NCBI GenBank assembly: GCA_015654635.1
Contig: JAATGP010000008.1
Coordinates: forward strand, 62,001-126,000
Origin: Alphaproteobacteria bacterium
GTDB taxonomy: Bacteria; Pseudomonadota; Alphaproteobacteria; Micropepsales; Micropepsaceae
Direction: 5' to 3'
DNA: 64,000 nucleotides
Positions 1 to 8,073 of the stretch are shown piece after piece; positions within the stretch are counted from its first letter, which is position 1, and each line of letters begins with the position of its first letter. The notes below the pieces were generated by a model. That model saw nothing but the letters and a program-made list of their open reading frames with translations, did no database searches and had not been told where the DNA came from. The position numbers and the translations under genes were made by a program.

Positions 1-1
1 C

Positions 2-1219
2 GTGGCGTTCGGCGGCGAATTTCGCGAAGACACCTACAAAATCAAAGCGGGTGAGCCCGATTCCTATTATGCCGGCGGCGCCCAATCCTTTCCCGGCTTC
101 ACGCCGCAGGATGCGGGCTCCTACAGCCGCAAGAACTATGCGACCTATGTCGACTTTTCATTGGTGCCGATTGCCAACCTGAAAGTCGACCTAGCGGGCC
201 GCTACGAGCACTTCTCCGATTTCGGGGATGCCACCATCGGCAAGGTCACGGCGCGGTATGACATCACGCCAAACTTCGCCCTGCGCGGCACGATCTCGAC
301 GGGCTTTCGCGCGCCGACCCTTGCGGAGGAGAATTTCTCCGCCACCAATGTGGGGCCGAGCTGGGCTACCGTGGTGTTGCCGCCGGATTCTGCCGCGGCC
401 AAGCTGGTCGGCATCAATCCTCTGAAGCCGGAAAAATCGACCCAGTTCAGCGCCGGCTTTGTCGCTCGCTTGTTCGACGGTCTGACGGCGACGCTGGATG
501 CCTACAGCATCGTCCTGGGGGACCGCATCGTTTCCACCGGCAATCTCTATGGCAAGGGCGGGGCGGTGAATTCCGCCGCCATCAATGCCGCCATTGCCGC
601 CCGCGGCATCGATGTTTCCAGTCCAGACTTTTCGGCGGTGAACATCAACATCTTCACCAACGGCATCAACACGCGCACACGCGGTCTTGACCTTGCGCTT
701 TCCTATCGCAGCGATCTGGATGCGTGGGGAAGCATCGATTGGTCGCTGAACGGCAACTTCAATGAAACGGCTGTGACCCGCGTGGTGGCGACGCCATCGC
801 AGCTTGCCGGTCAGTCACTTTACGATCTCACCGCGACGAGCAATCTGACCACCTCTTCGCCCAAGGAAAAGGTCTCGCTCGGCGCCCTGTATACGTTTGA
901 CAGTTGGACGCTCGATCTGCACGAGACGATTTATGGCCCGAGCTATGAGTATAACTCGCCCGACGGTGGCGCCTATTATAAGAACGAGGTGAAGACGGCA
1001 GCGATCACCGATGCGGAAATCAGTTATAATTTCACCGGCTATTTCACCCTCACCTTCGGTGCCAACAACCTGTTCGACAAGCATCCAGAGGTCATCGGCC
1101 TGACGCCATCCGGTTCGATCACCACCGGCAATACGGCGCTTTACGACAACCCCAATCCCTATTCGCCCTATGGCACGAATGGCGGTTACTACTACACGCG
1201 CATCAGCACCAAGTTCTGA
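2..1219 (+). CDS. TonB-dependent receptor, C-terminal part (cut by window edge)
   Basis: This is the C-terminal 405 residues or so of an outer-membrane TonB-dependent receptor; the signal peptide and plug lie left of the window, so the frame is open from the first bases. The visible part is beta-barrel, with alternating aromatic strands and the conserved block RYDITPNFALRGTISTGFRAP near residues 85-105. It ends in the C-terminal aromatic signature YYYTRISTKF that BAM recognises. The same barrel block occurs in the receptor at 32797-35184, so the two are paralogues. The ligand cannot be read from the sequence. A hairpin terminator follows at once. Confidence 0.9.
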   Translation: MAFGGEFREDTYKIKAGEPDSYYAGGAQSFPGFTPQDAGSYSRKNYATYVDFSLVPIANLKVDLAGRYEHFSDFGDATIGKVTARYDITPNFALRGTISTGFRAPTLAEENFSATNVGPSWATVVLPPDSAAAKLVGINPLKPEKSTQFSAGFVARLFDGLTATLDAYSIVLGDRIVSTGNLYGKGGAVNSAAINAAIAARGIDVSSPDFSAVNINIFTNGINTRTRGLDLALSYRSDLDAWGSIDWSLNGNFNETAVTRVVATPSQLAGQSLYDLTATSNLTTSSPKEKVSLGALYTFDSWTLDLHETIYGPSYEYNSPDGGAYYKNEVKTAAITDAEISYNFTGYFTLTFGANNLFDKHPEVIGLTPSGSITTGNTALYDNPNPYSPYGTNGGYYYTRISTKF

Positions 1220-1246
1220 GTGCGGCAATCTTCGCTGGAGGGGGCA

Positions 1247-1274
1247 GGGAGGCGGCGTATCGCCTCCCTTTCTA
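1247..1274. terminator. Hairpin terminator between convergent genes
   Basis: An 8-bp perfect stem, GGGAGGCG (1247-1254) with CGCCTCCC (1261-1268) and a 6-nt loop, is followed by TTTCTATTT. It lies between the TonB receptor stop and the stop of the leftward cystathionine lyase gene. Confidence 0.7.
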
Positions 1275-1276
1275 TT

Positions 1277-2440
1277 TCAGGCAGACAGTGCCGCTTCGAG
1301 ATCGCCGATCAGGTCCGCGGCGTCTTCAATGCCCACCGATAAGCGTACCAGCGAATCCGAAATGCCGAGCCGCTGGCGCTGTGCGGGCGGAATGGTGGCA
1401 TGAGTCATAATGGCGGGATGTTCGATCAGACTTTCCACCGCGCCCAAACTCTCGGCCAAGGTGAAAATCTGACAGCGTTCCAAGAACCGCTTGGTGGCGC
1501 TAAGATCGCGGTCCAATTCCACCGAGATGATGCCGCCATAGCCGTGCATTTGCTTGCTGGCAAGGGCATGCTGGGGATGGCTGGTGAGGCCGGGATAGAT
1601 CACCGTCTTCACGGCCTTGTGCTTTTCCAGAAAGCGGGCGATCTGGAGCGCGTTGTGGCAATGGCGCTCCATACGCAGGGCCAGGGTTTTGACGCCGCGA
1701 TGCGCCAGAAAGCTGTCGAACGGCCCGGCAATGGCACCGACGGCGTTGTGCAGGAAGGCGAGGCGCTCGGCAAGATCGCCGCCTTCGCCCGCCACCGCCA
1801 CGCCGCCGATGATGTCGGAATGACCGTTGATATATTTGGTGGTGGAATGGACGACGATGGAAAAGCCATGCTCCAGCGGCCTTTGCACATAAGGGCTGGC
1901 AAAGGTGTTGTCGGCCACGGCGATCAGACCATGCGTCTTGGCCAGCACCCCGATGGCCGCCAAATCGACAATCTGCAAAAGCGGATTGGTCGGTGTTTCG
2001 ACCCAGATCATTTTGGTGTTGGGCTGAATAGCGGCGCGCACGGCTTCGATATCGGAGAGGTTGGCGAAGGAAAATTCCAATCCGGCGGAGCGCTTGCGCA
2101 CCTTGTCGAACAGCCGGTAGGAGCCGCCATAGAGATCTTCCGTGGCGATGACGTGATCGCCGGCGTCCAGCAGTTCCAGCACCGTGGCGATGGCTGCCAG
2201 CCCTGAGGCAAAGGCATAGCCCCGAATGCCGCTTTCGAGATCGGCCACGACGCGCTCAAAAGCCATGCGGGTCGGGTTCTGGCTGCGCGAATACTCATAG
2301 CCTTTGTGGACGCCCGGGCTTTCCTGGGCATAGGTCGAGGTCGCGTAAATCGGGGTGATGACGGCGCCGTTGGCAGGATCAGGGCTCTGCCCCGCATGAA
2401 TGGCGCGGGTGGCAAAGGCGAGCCTGTTGCTGTTGGTCAT
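1277..2440 (-). CDS. Cystathionine gamma-lyase/gamma-synthase (PLP enzyme)
   Basis: A 387-residue Cys/Met-metabolism PLP enzyme (fold type I) of usual family length. The PLP lysine is Lys202 in HSTTKYINGHSD; YEYSRSQNPTR (residues 48-58) and the ETPTNP stretch near 148-153 are family marks. Its start overlaps the stop of the upstream cystathionine beta-synthase by ATGA, so the two are translationally coupled. That pairing points to the reverse transsulfuration route (homocysteine to cystathionine to cysteine), making gamma-lyase more likely than gamma-synthase. Motifs alone do not separate metB, metC and lyase activities, so no symbol is given. Confidence 0.88.
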   Translation of the reverse strand: MTNSNRLAFATRAIHAGQSPDPANGAVITPIYATSTYAQESPGVHKGYEYSRSQNPTRMAFERVVADLESGIRGYAFASGLAAIATVLELLDAGDHVIATEDLYGGSYRLFDKVRKRSAGLEFSFANLSDIEAVRAAIQPNTKMIWVETPTNPLLQIVDLAAIGVLAKTHGLIAVADNTFASPYVQRPLEHGFSIVVHSTTKYINGHSDIIGGVAVAGEGGDLAERLAFLHNAVGAIAGPFDSFLAHRGVKTLALRMERHCHNALQIARFLEKHKAVKTVIYPGLTSHPQHALASKQMHGYGGIISVELDRDLSATKRFLERCQIFTLAESLGAVESLIEHPAIMTHATIPPAQRQRLGISDSLVRLSVGIEDAADLIGDLEAALSA

Positions 2441-3828
2441 GTATGCAGTCTCAGATAGTTGATGAGATCGATGCGGGTGATGAGTCCGACAAAGGTGTCA
2501 TGATCGCAAACCAGCGCCACGCGGTCGCGCGCGAATATGGGCAGCAGCGCATCCAAAGGATCGCCGATCTGCACCAGCTGCAGGCCGCGGGACATGTAGC
2601 TTTTGACGAGGCGCGAAAAGCGGTCCTCCCGCTCGGGCCCGGTACCTTCCACAGCCGCCAGTATATCGCTTTCGTCAAGAATGCCGACCAGGCGATCACC
2701 GCTCATGACGGGAAGCTGCGAGACATCGGCGCCGCGCATACGGTTATAGGCGATGAGAAGTGTGTCCTCGGGCCCCACCGTCACCGCTTCGCCCTGTTCG
2801 AAGCGGCTGGAGATGACATCGCGCAAATCGCCTTTCAGCGTGCGTTTTTGTACGCCCTGCTCGAAGGCCCAATAATTGTTGTAGAGCTTGGAGAGATATT
2901 TGTTGCCGTTGTCGCAGATCAGGGTGACGACGCGCTTCTCCTCCGTCTGGGCCCGGCAATAGCGCAACGCGGCTGCCAGCAGGGTGCCCGAGGAGGAGCC
3001 GGCCAGAATGCCTTCGCGGGTCAATAGCTGGCGTGCCGCTTCGATGCTTTCGCGGTCGGAGATGGAATAAGCTTCCGAGACTAGCGACAAATCGGCATTG
3101 GGCGGAATGAAATCTTCGCCGATGCCTTCCACCAGCCAGGAGCCCGCCTCGATGAGTTCGCCTGTTTTGACATAGGGTGCCAGCACCGAGCCTTCCGGGT
3201 CGGCCAGGATCATCTTGGTTTTGGGCGAGACGCGGCGGAAGAAGCGCCCCAAGCCCGACAAGGTTCCCCCGGAGCCCACGCCCACCACCACCGCATCGAT
3301 ATCGCGCTCCATTTGCTCGAAGAGTTCCGGGCCGGTGCTGCGTTCATGTGCCAAGGGATTGGCCGGATTGGCAAACTGATTGATGTAATGGGAGTTGGGG
3401 GTTTCCGCCGCCAGCTCCTTGGCGCGGTCCTGATAGTAATCGGGGTGGCCTTTGCCGACATCGGAGCGGGTGATGATCACCTGGGCGCCCAACGCCCGCA
3501 GATGCTCGACCTTTTCGCGCGCCATTTTGTCGGGCACGACCAGCAAGATGCGGTAGCCTTTCAAGATGCCGACTTGCGCCAGACCGATGCCGGTATTGCC
3601 AGCCGTGGCTTCCACGATGGTGCCTCCCGGCTTCAGCTTGCCGGAGCGTTCGGCGGCGTCAATCATGGAAAGGGCGATGCGGTCCTTGATGGAACCGCCC
3701 GGATTCTGGCTTTCGAGCTTGGCAAACAGACGGCAGCGGCCGGTATCGATGTGATTGATTTCGACCAGGGGGGTGTTGCCGATCAGGTCCAATGTGGAAT
3801 GGACCGTCTGACGGACGGGTTGGCTCAT
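2437..3828 (-). CDS. Cystathionine beta-synthase
   Basis: A 463-residue PLP enzyme condensing serine with homocysteine. The N-terminal fold-type II domain has the PLP lysine Lys48 in NPGGSIKDR, the TAGNTG substrate loop and the GSGGT phosphate loop. A C-terminal pair of CBS domains occupies roughly residues 335-463 and could be a regulatory module. The start at 3828 is chosen because GAGG lies 6-7 nt upstream; two in-frame ATGs further upstream (3840, 3888) have weaker context and would only add a Cys/Arg-rich extension. It is the first gene of an operon with the cystathionine lyase. A strong palindrome (3899-3919) lies about 70 bp upstream. Confidence 0.9.
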   Translation of the reverse strand: MSQPVRQTVHSTLDLIGNTPLVEINHIDTGRCRLFAKLESQNPGGSIKDRIALSMIDAAERSGKLKPGGTIVEATAGNTGIGLAQVGILKGYRILLVVPDKMAREKVEHLRALGAQVIITRSDVGKGHPDYYQDRAKELAAETPNSHYINQFANPANPLAHERSTGPELFEQMERDIDAVVVGVGSGGTLSGLGRFFRRVSPKTKMILADPEGSVLAPYVKTGELIEAGSWLVEGIGEDFIPPNADLSLVSEAYSISDRESIEAARQLLTREGILAGSSSGTLLAAALRYCRAQTEEKRVVTLICDNGNKYLSKLYNNYWAFEQGVQKRTLKGDLRDVISSRFEQGEAVTVGPEDTLLIAYNRMRGADVSQLPVMSGDRLVGILDESDILAAVEGTGPEREDRFSRLVKSYMSRGLQLVQIGDPLDALLPIFARDRVALVCDHDTFVGLITRIDLINYLRLHT

Positions 3829-4290
3829 GCTCAGCCTCATAGCGGCGCAAGGTTGCGGCGTGCGGTTGCCGCACAGCCGGGTTCTCATCAGAGTACCAAC
3901 TAGATAGACTATATCTAGTAGAAAATTCGTTTAGAAGATTCGTGACGTCTTTACACCGCCTTGCGCCCTTCTTGCCGCGGTCCAACCGGCATGCATAAAG
4001 CGTCCCGCCCCCGGCAGAAATTCAGTTTTGGTTCGTGACAGGTTTACGCGCCTTGGATTGAACGCATCGCGCCCGCCCCAGTTCCGATCTATGGGGCGGT
4101 CTTCTCGGGGCACTTTTGCTGTCGCCCTCCAATATAACGGATTACATCGTTAAATCTGACGGAGTAGCTATCATCTTGGAGCAAAGCGCACGCTCCAGGC
4201 GAATAATGCTGTTGCATCCCCGCGAGCGGGCTTAGAGCGGCCCCAACGAATTGCTGCTTCATGCAGCGTCCTTCTAAGGGGAATAAAGCG
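3829..4290. other. Intergenic region upstream of CBS and the Met-rich gene
   Basis: A 460-bp divergent gap. It holds the 8-bp palindrome at 3899-3919 and no other element I can name. I looked for the conserved cores of SAM riboswitches, which would fit a methionine/cysteine locus, and did not recognise one. No convincing extra ORF is present. Confidence 0.5.
3899..3919. promoter_or_regulatory. Palindrome upstream of CBS operon (candidate Rrf2 operator, site A)
   Basis: Perfect inverted repeat ACTAGATA (3899-3906) / TATCTAGT (3912-3919) with a 5-bp centre, about 70 bp before the cystathionine beta-synthase start. The stretch CAACTAGATAGAC resembles CAAACTAGTAGAC of the sulfatase/anSME site at 19671-19691. 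It is the most divergent member of the proposed site set. Confidence 0.5.
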
Positions 4291-4656
4291 ATGCCTGCCA
4301 TGCCAATGATGAATATGCCCATGATGTCTATGCCCATGCCGCAGATGCCCATGATGGGCCAGATGCCGATGAACCCGATGATGGGCGGAATGATGCCCAT
4401 GATGAACCCCATGATGGGCCAGATGCCGATGAATCCGATGATGGGCGGGATGATACCCATGATGATGCCCATGATGATGTGCACCATGACCTGCGAAATG
4501 AAGGACGATGCCATGGTTTGCACCATGATGCCGATGGGCGCGACCACCAAGGAAATGATGGTGCAGTGCTGCGAGCAGATGACCGCCATGATGAAAATGG
4601 GCGTGCCGGCCATGATGATGTGCGGCAATATGATGTGCATGTGCACGATGGCGTAG
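4291..4656 (+). CDS. Methionine-rich (43% Met) small protein of unknown function
   Basis: A 121-residue protein with 52 methionines by my count. The first half is low-complexity Met-Pro-Gly-Asn sequence containing two 20-residue repeats of the form MMGQMPMNPMMGGM, encoded by near-identical tandem 60-bp units (4348-4407 and 4408-4467). The second half adds Cys pairs (CTMTC, QCC, CGNMMCMC) and a few charged residues. The ATG at 4291 follows AAGGGG by 9 nt; an upstream ATG at 4261 lacks a site. There is no signal peptide or clear membrane segment. A strong terminator follows, so it is a single-gene unit. Its place between transsulfuration genes and MetNIQ suggests methionine/sulfur storage, but Met/Cys-rich sequences also bind Cu(I). 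I do not recognise a family. Confidence 0.75.
   Translation: MPAMPMMNMPMMSMPMPQMPMMGQMPMNPMMGGMMPMMNPMMGQMPMNPMMGGMIPMMMPMMMCTMTCEMKDDAMVCTMMPMGATTKEMMVQCCEQMTAMMKMGVPAMMMCGNMMCMCTMA
4348..4467 (+). repeat. Two tandem 60-bp repeats inside the Met-rich gene
   Basis: Units 4348-4407 and 4408-4467 differ at about five of 60 positions and are exactly 20 codons each. The array lengthens the Met-rich domain in frame, which suggests recent duplication. Confidence 0.85.
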
Positions 4657-4678
4657 AGGGCTGCGCAGCCATCAATGC

Positions 4679-4707
4679 AAAAAGGGGTGGCGGGCCGCCC
4701 CTTTTTT
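4679..4707. terminator. Strong bidirectional terminator
   Basis: AAAAAGGGG (4679-4687) pairs with CCCCTTTTT (4698-4706), with extra G-C pairs inside the stem. It ends transcription of the Met-rich gene. The A-run on the left makes it work leftward too, and it overlaps the stop codon of the leftward XRE-cupin gene. Confidence 0.85.
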
Positions 4708-5353
4708 ATCCCGAAATCAGATCGGTATAGCTCATCACCAAATACATCACCGCGCGAACACTGCCGTTGTTGCGGTAAATGTGCGGCACGTCGGCCGGGA
4801 AAAGGATGGCGTCCTTTTCTTTCAAGATGTGGCTTACCTCGCCCACCACGATAGTGGCTTCGCCGCTTGTCACCACCAGATTTTCGATGGTGCCGGGCGC
4901 ATGGGCGTGGGCGCGCTCTTCCGAATGCGGGGCCAGTTCGAGCTCGTAGAACTCGACCTTGCGGCTGGTGTCATGCGGGAAAAGTGAGCGCGAGGAAAAA
5001 CTGCCATCATGCGAGGAGAGGATCTTGGCATCCTTGGCCCGCAAGACCACACTGCTTCCCGCTTCCAAATCAACATTGAGCGCCGAGAAGGGCACCTCCA
5101 GCGCCTTGGCGACCTTCCACATCAGCGCGATGGTCGGCGTCGATTTGCCGAGCTCGATCTGGCTCAGCATGGCCCGGCTGACACCCGACGCTTGCGCCAA
5201 GCGTTCCAACGAATAGCCTTTGCGGACCCGCAAAGAGCGTAAGTTGCGGCCGATGGATTCGGCGAGCGCAGAACTTTCCTGTTTGACGGCTTTGGAGGTA
5301 TTACGCGACCGCTTCGCGCTCTCGCCATCAGAGAGTGAAGGCGCCTCGGCCAT
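4706..5353 (-). CDS. XRE-family regulator with C-terminal cupin domain
   Basis: A 215-residue transcription factor. The Cro/C1-type helix-turn-helix covers roughly residues 29-85 (LRVRKGYSLERLAQASGVSR then SQIELGKSTP). The C-terminal cupin (about 125-210) has the His-rich strand EERAHAHAPGTIE and the second motif ILFPADVPHIYRNN. Such proteins sense small metabolites. ATG 5353 is chosen because AAGG lies 5 nt upstream; the frame is open to a TTG at 5401. It is divergent from metNIQ, so methionine or a related amino acid is a reasonable guess for the ligand, but this is inference only. Confidence 0.85.
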   Translation of the reverse strand: MAEAPSLSDGESAKRSRNTSKAVKQESSALAESIGRNLRSLRVRKGYSLERLAQASGVSRAMLSQIELGKSTPTIALMWKVAKALEVPFSALNVDLEAGSSVVLRAKDAKILSSHDGSFSSRSLFPHDTSRKVEFYELELAPHSEERAHAHAPGTIENLVVTSGEATIVVGEVSHILKEKDAILFPADVPHIYRNNGSVRAVMYLVMSYTDLISG

Positions 5354-5525
5354 ATCAGCCTTGTGGGACGGGAATGACGAACCATACTGGCACCCAGACA
5401 AATATCATGGGCCATACAACCGGGGGGCGTTGAAGCTGAACGCGCTGGTTACGAACGCTGGCCAAGTCGACCACGACTGCAGTATTTCGTCCCATTCCCG
5501 CGCCTCTATCTGCTATAACGACAAC

Positions 5526-5550
5526 ACTGTAATGTATATCGGATTACTGT
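5526..5550. promoter_or_regulatory. Palindrome in the XRE-cupin / metN promoter region
   Basis: ACTGTAAT (5526-5533) and ATTACTGT (5543-5550) form an 8-bp inverted repeat with one mismatch and a 9-bp centre. It sits about 30 bp before metN and 170 bp before the divergent regulator, a fitting place for an operator. The cognate protein is unknown; the XRE-cupin regulator is the nearest candidate. Confidence 0.45.
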
Positions 5551-5580
5551 TCAATTAAGCAGAAAACAACATAGCCGGTC

Positions 5581-6585
5581 ATGTATAATTCCCCTTTGCC
5601 TGTGAAATTTATCAATGTTTCCAAGGAATTTGTTTCGCATGAGAGCCGGCATCAGGTGCTGCAGGGCATCGATCTGGAGATCCAGAGCGGCGAAGTGTTC
5701 GGCATTGTCGGCCCTTCGGGCGCGGGCAAATCGACTCTGATCCGCCTCATCAACGCCCTTGAACTTCCCACCGGTGGCCGGGTCGAGATTCATGGCAGCG
5801 CTATTGGCCGCGGCCGCGAACTTGGCGCCATGCGCCAGAAGATCGGCATGATCTTTCAGCAATTCGGGCTGCTCTCCTCCAAGACGGCGCGCCAGAATGT
5901 GCTTTATGCTCTGGAACTGGCCAAGGCTGGCACTCCTCAGACGCGCCGGGCCAAGGTCGATGATCTCTTGGAGCGGGTCGGGCTGTCTGCGCATGCCGAT
6001 AAATATCCGGCGCAACTGTCGGGTGGTCAGAAGCAGCGTGTCGGCATCGCACGGGCGCTCGCCAATGATCCCGGCATTCTTCTCTGTGACGAAGCAACCA
6101 GCGCCCTCGATCCTGAAGCCACGGCGGAAATCCTCAAACTGATCGATGAACTGAACGCCGCACTCGGCCTCACCGTGATCCTGGTGACGCATGAAATGGA
6201 TGTGGTGCGGCGGGCCTGTGATCGCGTCGCCATTCTGGAGCAGGGCCGTCTCATGGAAGTCGGCACGGTGGAACAGGTGCTGTTTTCGCCGCAGAGCGAA
6301 GCCGCGCGCGCTTTAGGCCTGCATTTGTTGCCCCGCCCTGCCGATGACGGCAGTGGCCGGGCGCGCCTGCGGCTCACCTATTTTTCGGATACGGTAGCAA
6401 GCGATGTGCTCAGCGCCGCAACCCAGGGCCTCGACGTTTCGCTGGCCATTCTGGCGGGTCAGGTTGCGGCGCTGAAAGCAAAACCTTATGCCGATCTTAT
6501 TGTGGCCCTCGATGGCCCGGATGCGGCCGCTTCGGTATCGCGCTTGCGCAGCCGCGGCGTACGTGTGACGGAGGTCGTGTCGTGA
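5581..6585 (+). CDS. metN: Methionine ABC importer, ATP-binding protein MetN
   Basis: A 334-residue ATPase of the D/L-methionine importer, full length for MetN. Walker A GPSGAGKST is at residues 44-52, the signature LSGGQKQR at 146-153, Walker B ILLCDE at 166-171 and the switch His at 204. The C-terminal ~85 residues are the NIL domain that binds methionine and gives feedback inhibition in MetN proteins. First gene of a tight metN-metI-metQ operon: the stop overlaps the metI GTG start. Confidence 0.95.
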   Translation: MYNSPLPVKFINVSKEFVSHESRHQVLQGIDLEIQSGEVFGIVGPSGAGKSTLIRLINALELPTGGRVEIHGSAIGRGRELGAMRQKIGMIFQQFGLLSSKTARQNVLYALELAKAGTPQTRRAKVDDLLERVGLSAHADKYPAQLSGGQKQRVGIARALANDPGILLCDEATSALDPEATAEILKLIDELNAALGLTVILVTHEMDVVRRACDRVAILEQGRLMEVGTVEQVLFSPQSEAARALGLHLLPRPADDGSGRARLRLTYFSDTVASDVLSAATQGLDVSLAILAGQVAALKAKPYADLIVALDGPDAAASVSRLRSRGVRVTEVVS

Positions 6586-7256
6586 GCTTCTTCAGCCATA
6601 TCGATACGCTGGAAATTTTCCTCGCCACTTCCGATACGTTGATCATGCTCGCGGTCTCGCTGGCGCTGACGGTGATATTCGGTCTGCCGCTGGGCGTCTG
6701 GCTATGGCTGACCGGTCCCTCGGGGCTGACGCCCAACCGGTTTGTCTATGGTATGGTTGGCTTGGTGGTGAATGTGCTGCGTTCTATCCCCTTTGTCATT
6801 CTCTTCATCCTGCTCATTCCTGTGACGCTGGCTTTGGTGGGCACCTCGCTCGGCGTGCGCGGCGCTATTCCGCCGCTGGTATTGGGGGCGGTGCCGTTCT
6901 TTGCGCGGCTGGTTGAAAGTTCGCTGCGCGAGGTCAATCACACCGTGATCGAAGCGACCAAAGCGCTCGGCGCCTCATCGCGCCAGATCGTCATCCACAC
7001 CATGCTGCCGGAGGCCCGCCCCAGCTTGATTGCCGCGGTCACCGTCACCGCCATAGCGCTTATCTCCTATACCGCCATGGCGGGCGTGGTGGGGGCAGGC
7101 GGCCTCGGCGATCTTGCCGTGCGCTATGGCTATCAGCGCTTCCAGAGCGATGTAATGCTGGTCACCGTGGCGCTGATCGTGGTGCTGGTACAGCTTCTGC
7201 AAATGCTGGGCGACCGTTTGATCTCCCGTTTTCATCGGCGCACGACGCCCAATTGA
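6582..7256 (+). CDS. metI: Methionine ABC importer, permease MetI
   Basis: A 224-residue inner-membrane permease with about five hydrophobic segments. The EAA loop that docks with MetN is visible around residues 125-145 (EATKALGASSRQIVIHTMLP). It starts with GTG, overlapping the metN stop, and ends just before metQ. Length and context match MetI. Confidence 0.95.
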   Translation: MSFFSHIDTLEIFLATSDTLIMLAVSLALTVIFGLPLGVWLWLTGPSGLTPNRFVYGMVGLVVNVLRSIPFVILFILLIPVTLALVGTSLGVRGAIPPLVLGAVPFFARLVESSLREVNHTVIEATKALGASSRQIVIHTMLPEARPSLIAAVTVTAIALISYTAMAGVVGAGGLGDLAVRYGYQRFQSDVMLVTVALIVVLVQLLQMLGDRLISRFHRRTTPN

Positions 7257-7267
7257 GGAAAACCGCC

Positions 7268-8068
7268 ATGCTTTCCCGCCGTCATTTTGTTCTGGCCGCC
7301 GCTGCTGGCGCACTGGCCGGCTGTTCGGGGCACAAGAATGTCCTGTCGGTGGCCGCGACCGCGGTGCCGCATGCTGAAATTCTAAAATTCGTGCAGCCCG
7401 ATCTCGCCGCCAAAGGCGTGGCGATGGACATCAAGATCTTCAACGATTACGTCCAGCCCAATCTGCAGGTGGACCAGAAATTTCTCGATGCCAATTACTT
7501 CCAGACGCTGCCCTATCTGAATGCCTTCAACAAAGAACACGGCACCAAGCTGGTGCCGGTGGTGGGCGTGCATGTGGAGCCCTTTGGCGGTTATTCGCGC
7601 AAGGTCACGAAGATCGCCGATCTGCCGCAAGGCGCCATCATTGCGCTGCCGAACGATCCCACCAATACCGGGCGGGCGCTGATCCTTCTGCACAAGAACG
7701 GGCTGATTGTGCTGAAGGACCCGCACAACATTGCGGCCACGGAAAAGGATATCGTGGCCAATCCCAAGGGCTTCGTTTTCAAGGAGCTGGAATCACCGGC
7801 CTTGCCGCGGGTGCTCGGCGAAGTCGATCTGGCGCTGATCAATACCAACTACGCGCTCGATGCCAAGCTCAATCCGCAGAAGGATGCCCTTATTATCGAA
7901 GGCGCAGATAGTCCCTATACGAATTATCTCGTGGCGCGCCCCGACAACAAAACCGAACCGCGCCTTACGGCTTTGGCGGCGGCGCTGACCTCACAAAAGG
8001 TGGCCGATTTTATCCGCCAGACCTATCACGGCGCCGTCCTTCCCGCAGGGGGCGCCAAGGCGGCGTAA
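7268..8068 (+). CDS. metQ: Methionine-binding lipoprotein MetQ (NlpA family)
   Basis: A 266-residue substrate-binding lipoprotein. The ATG at 7268 is preferred over an in-frame TTG at 7253 because GAGGA precedes it by 8 nt. The N-terminus MLSRRHFVLAAAAGALAGC has a lipobox LAGC with lipidated Cys19 and a twin-arginine-like SRRHF, so Tat export is possible. The remainder (NDYVQPNLQVDQKFLDANYFQ, NDPTNTGRALILL) is typical NlpA/MetQ. Third gene of the metNIQ operon. Confidence 0.94.
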   Translation: MLSRRHFVLAAAAGALAGCSGHKNVLSVAATAVPHAEILKFVQPDLAAKGVAMDIKIFNDYVQPNLQVDQKFLDANYFQTLPYLNAFNKEHGTKLVPVVGVHVEPFGGYSRKVTKIADLPQGAIIALPNDPTNTGRALILLHKNGLIVLKDPHNIAATEKDIVANPKGFVFKELESPALPRVLGEVDLALINTNYALDAKLNPQKDALIIEGADSPYTNYLVARPDNKTEPRLTALAAALTSQKVADFIRQTYHGAVLPAGGAKAA

Positions 8069-8073
8069 GACTC

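Noticed and set aside
4348..4467. Repeats at 4348-4467 as a CRISPR or VNTR array
   Set aside because: There are only two units, they are adjacent without spacers and coding in frame. No CRISPR array or cas gene is in the window.
4089..4646. Ile/Met-rich open frame antisense to the Met-rich gene
   Set aside because: ATG-rich DNA gives CAT-rich complement and an artificial Ile/Met/His-rich frame. The plus frame has the ribosome site and the Cys pattern.
3829..5580. SAM or SAH riboswitch upstream of CBS or metN
   Set aside because: I looked for conserved cores in both gaps because of the methionine genes. None was evident by eye; a covariance-model search would be decisive.
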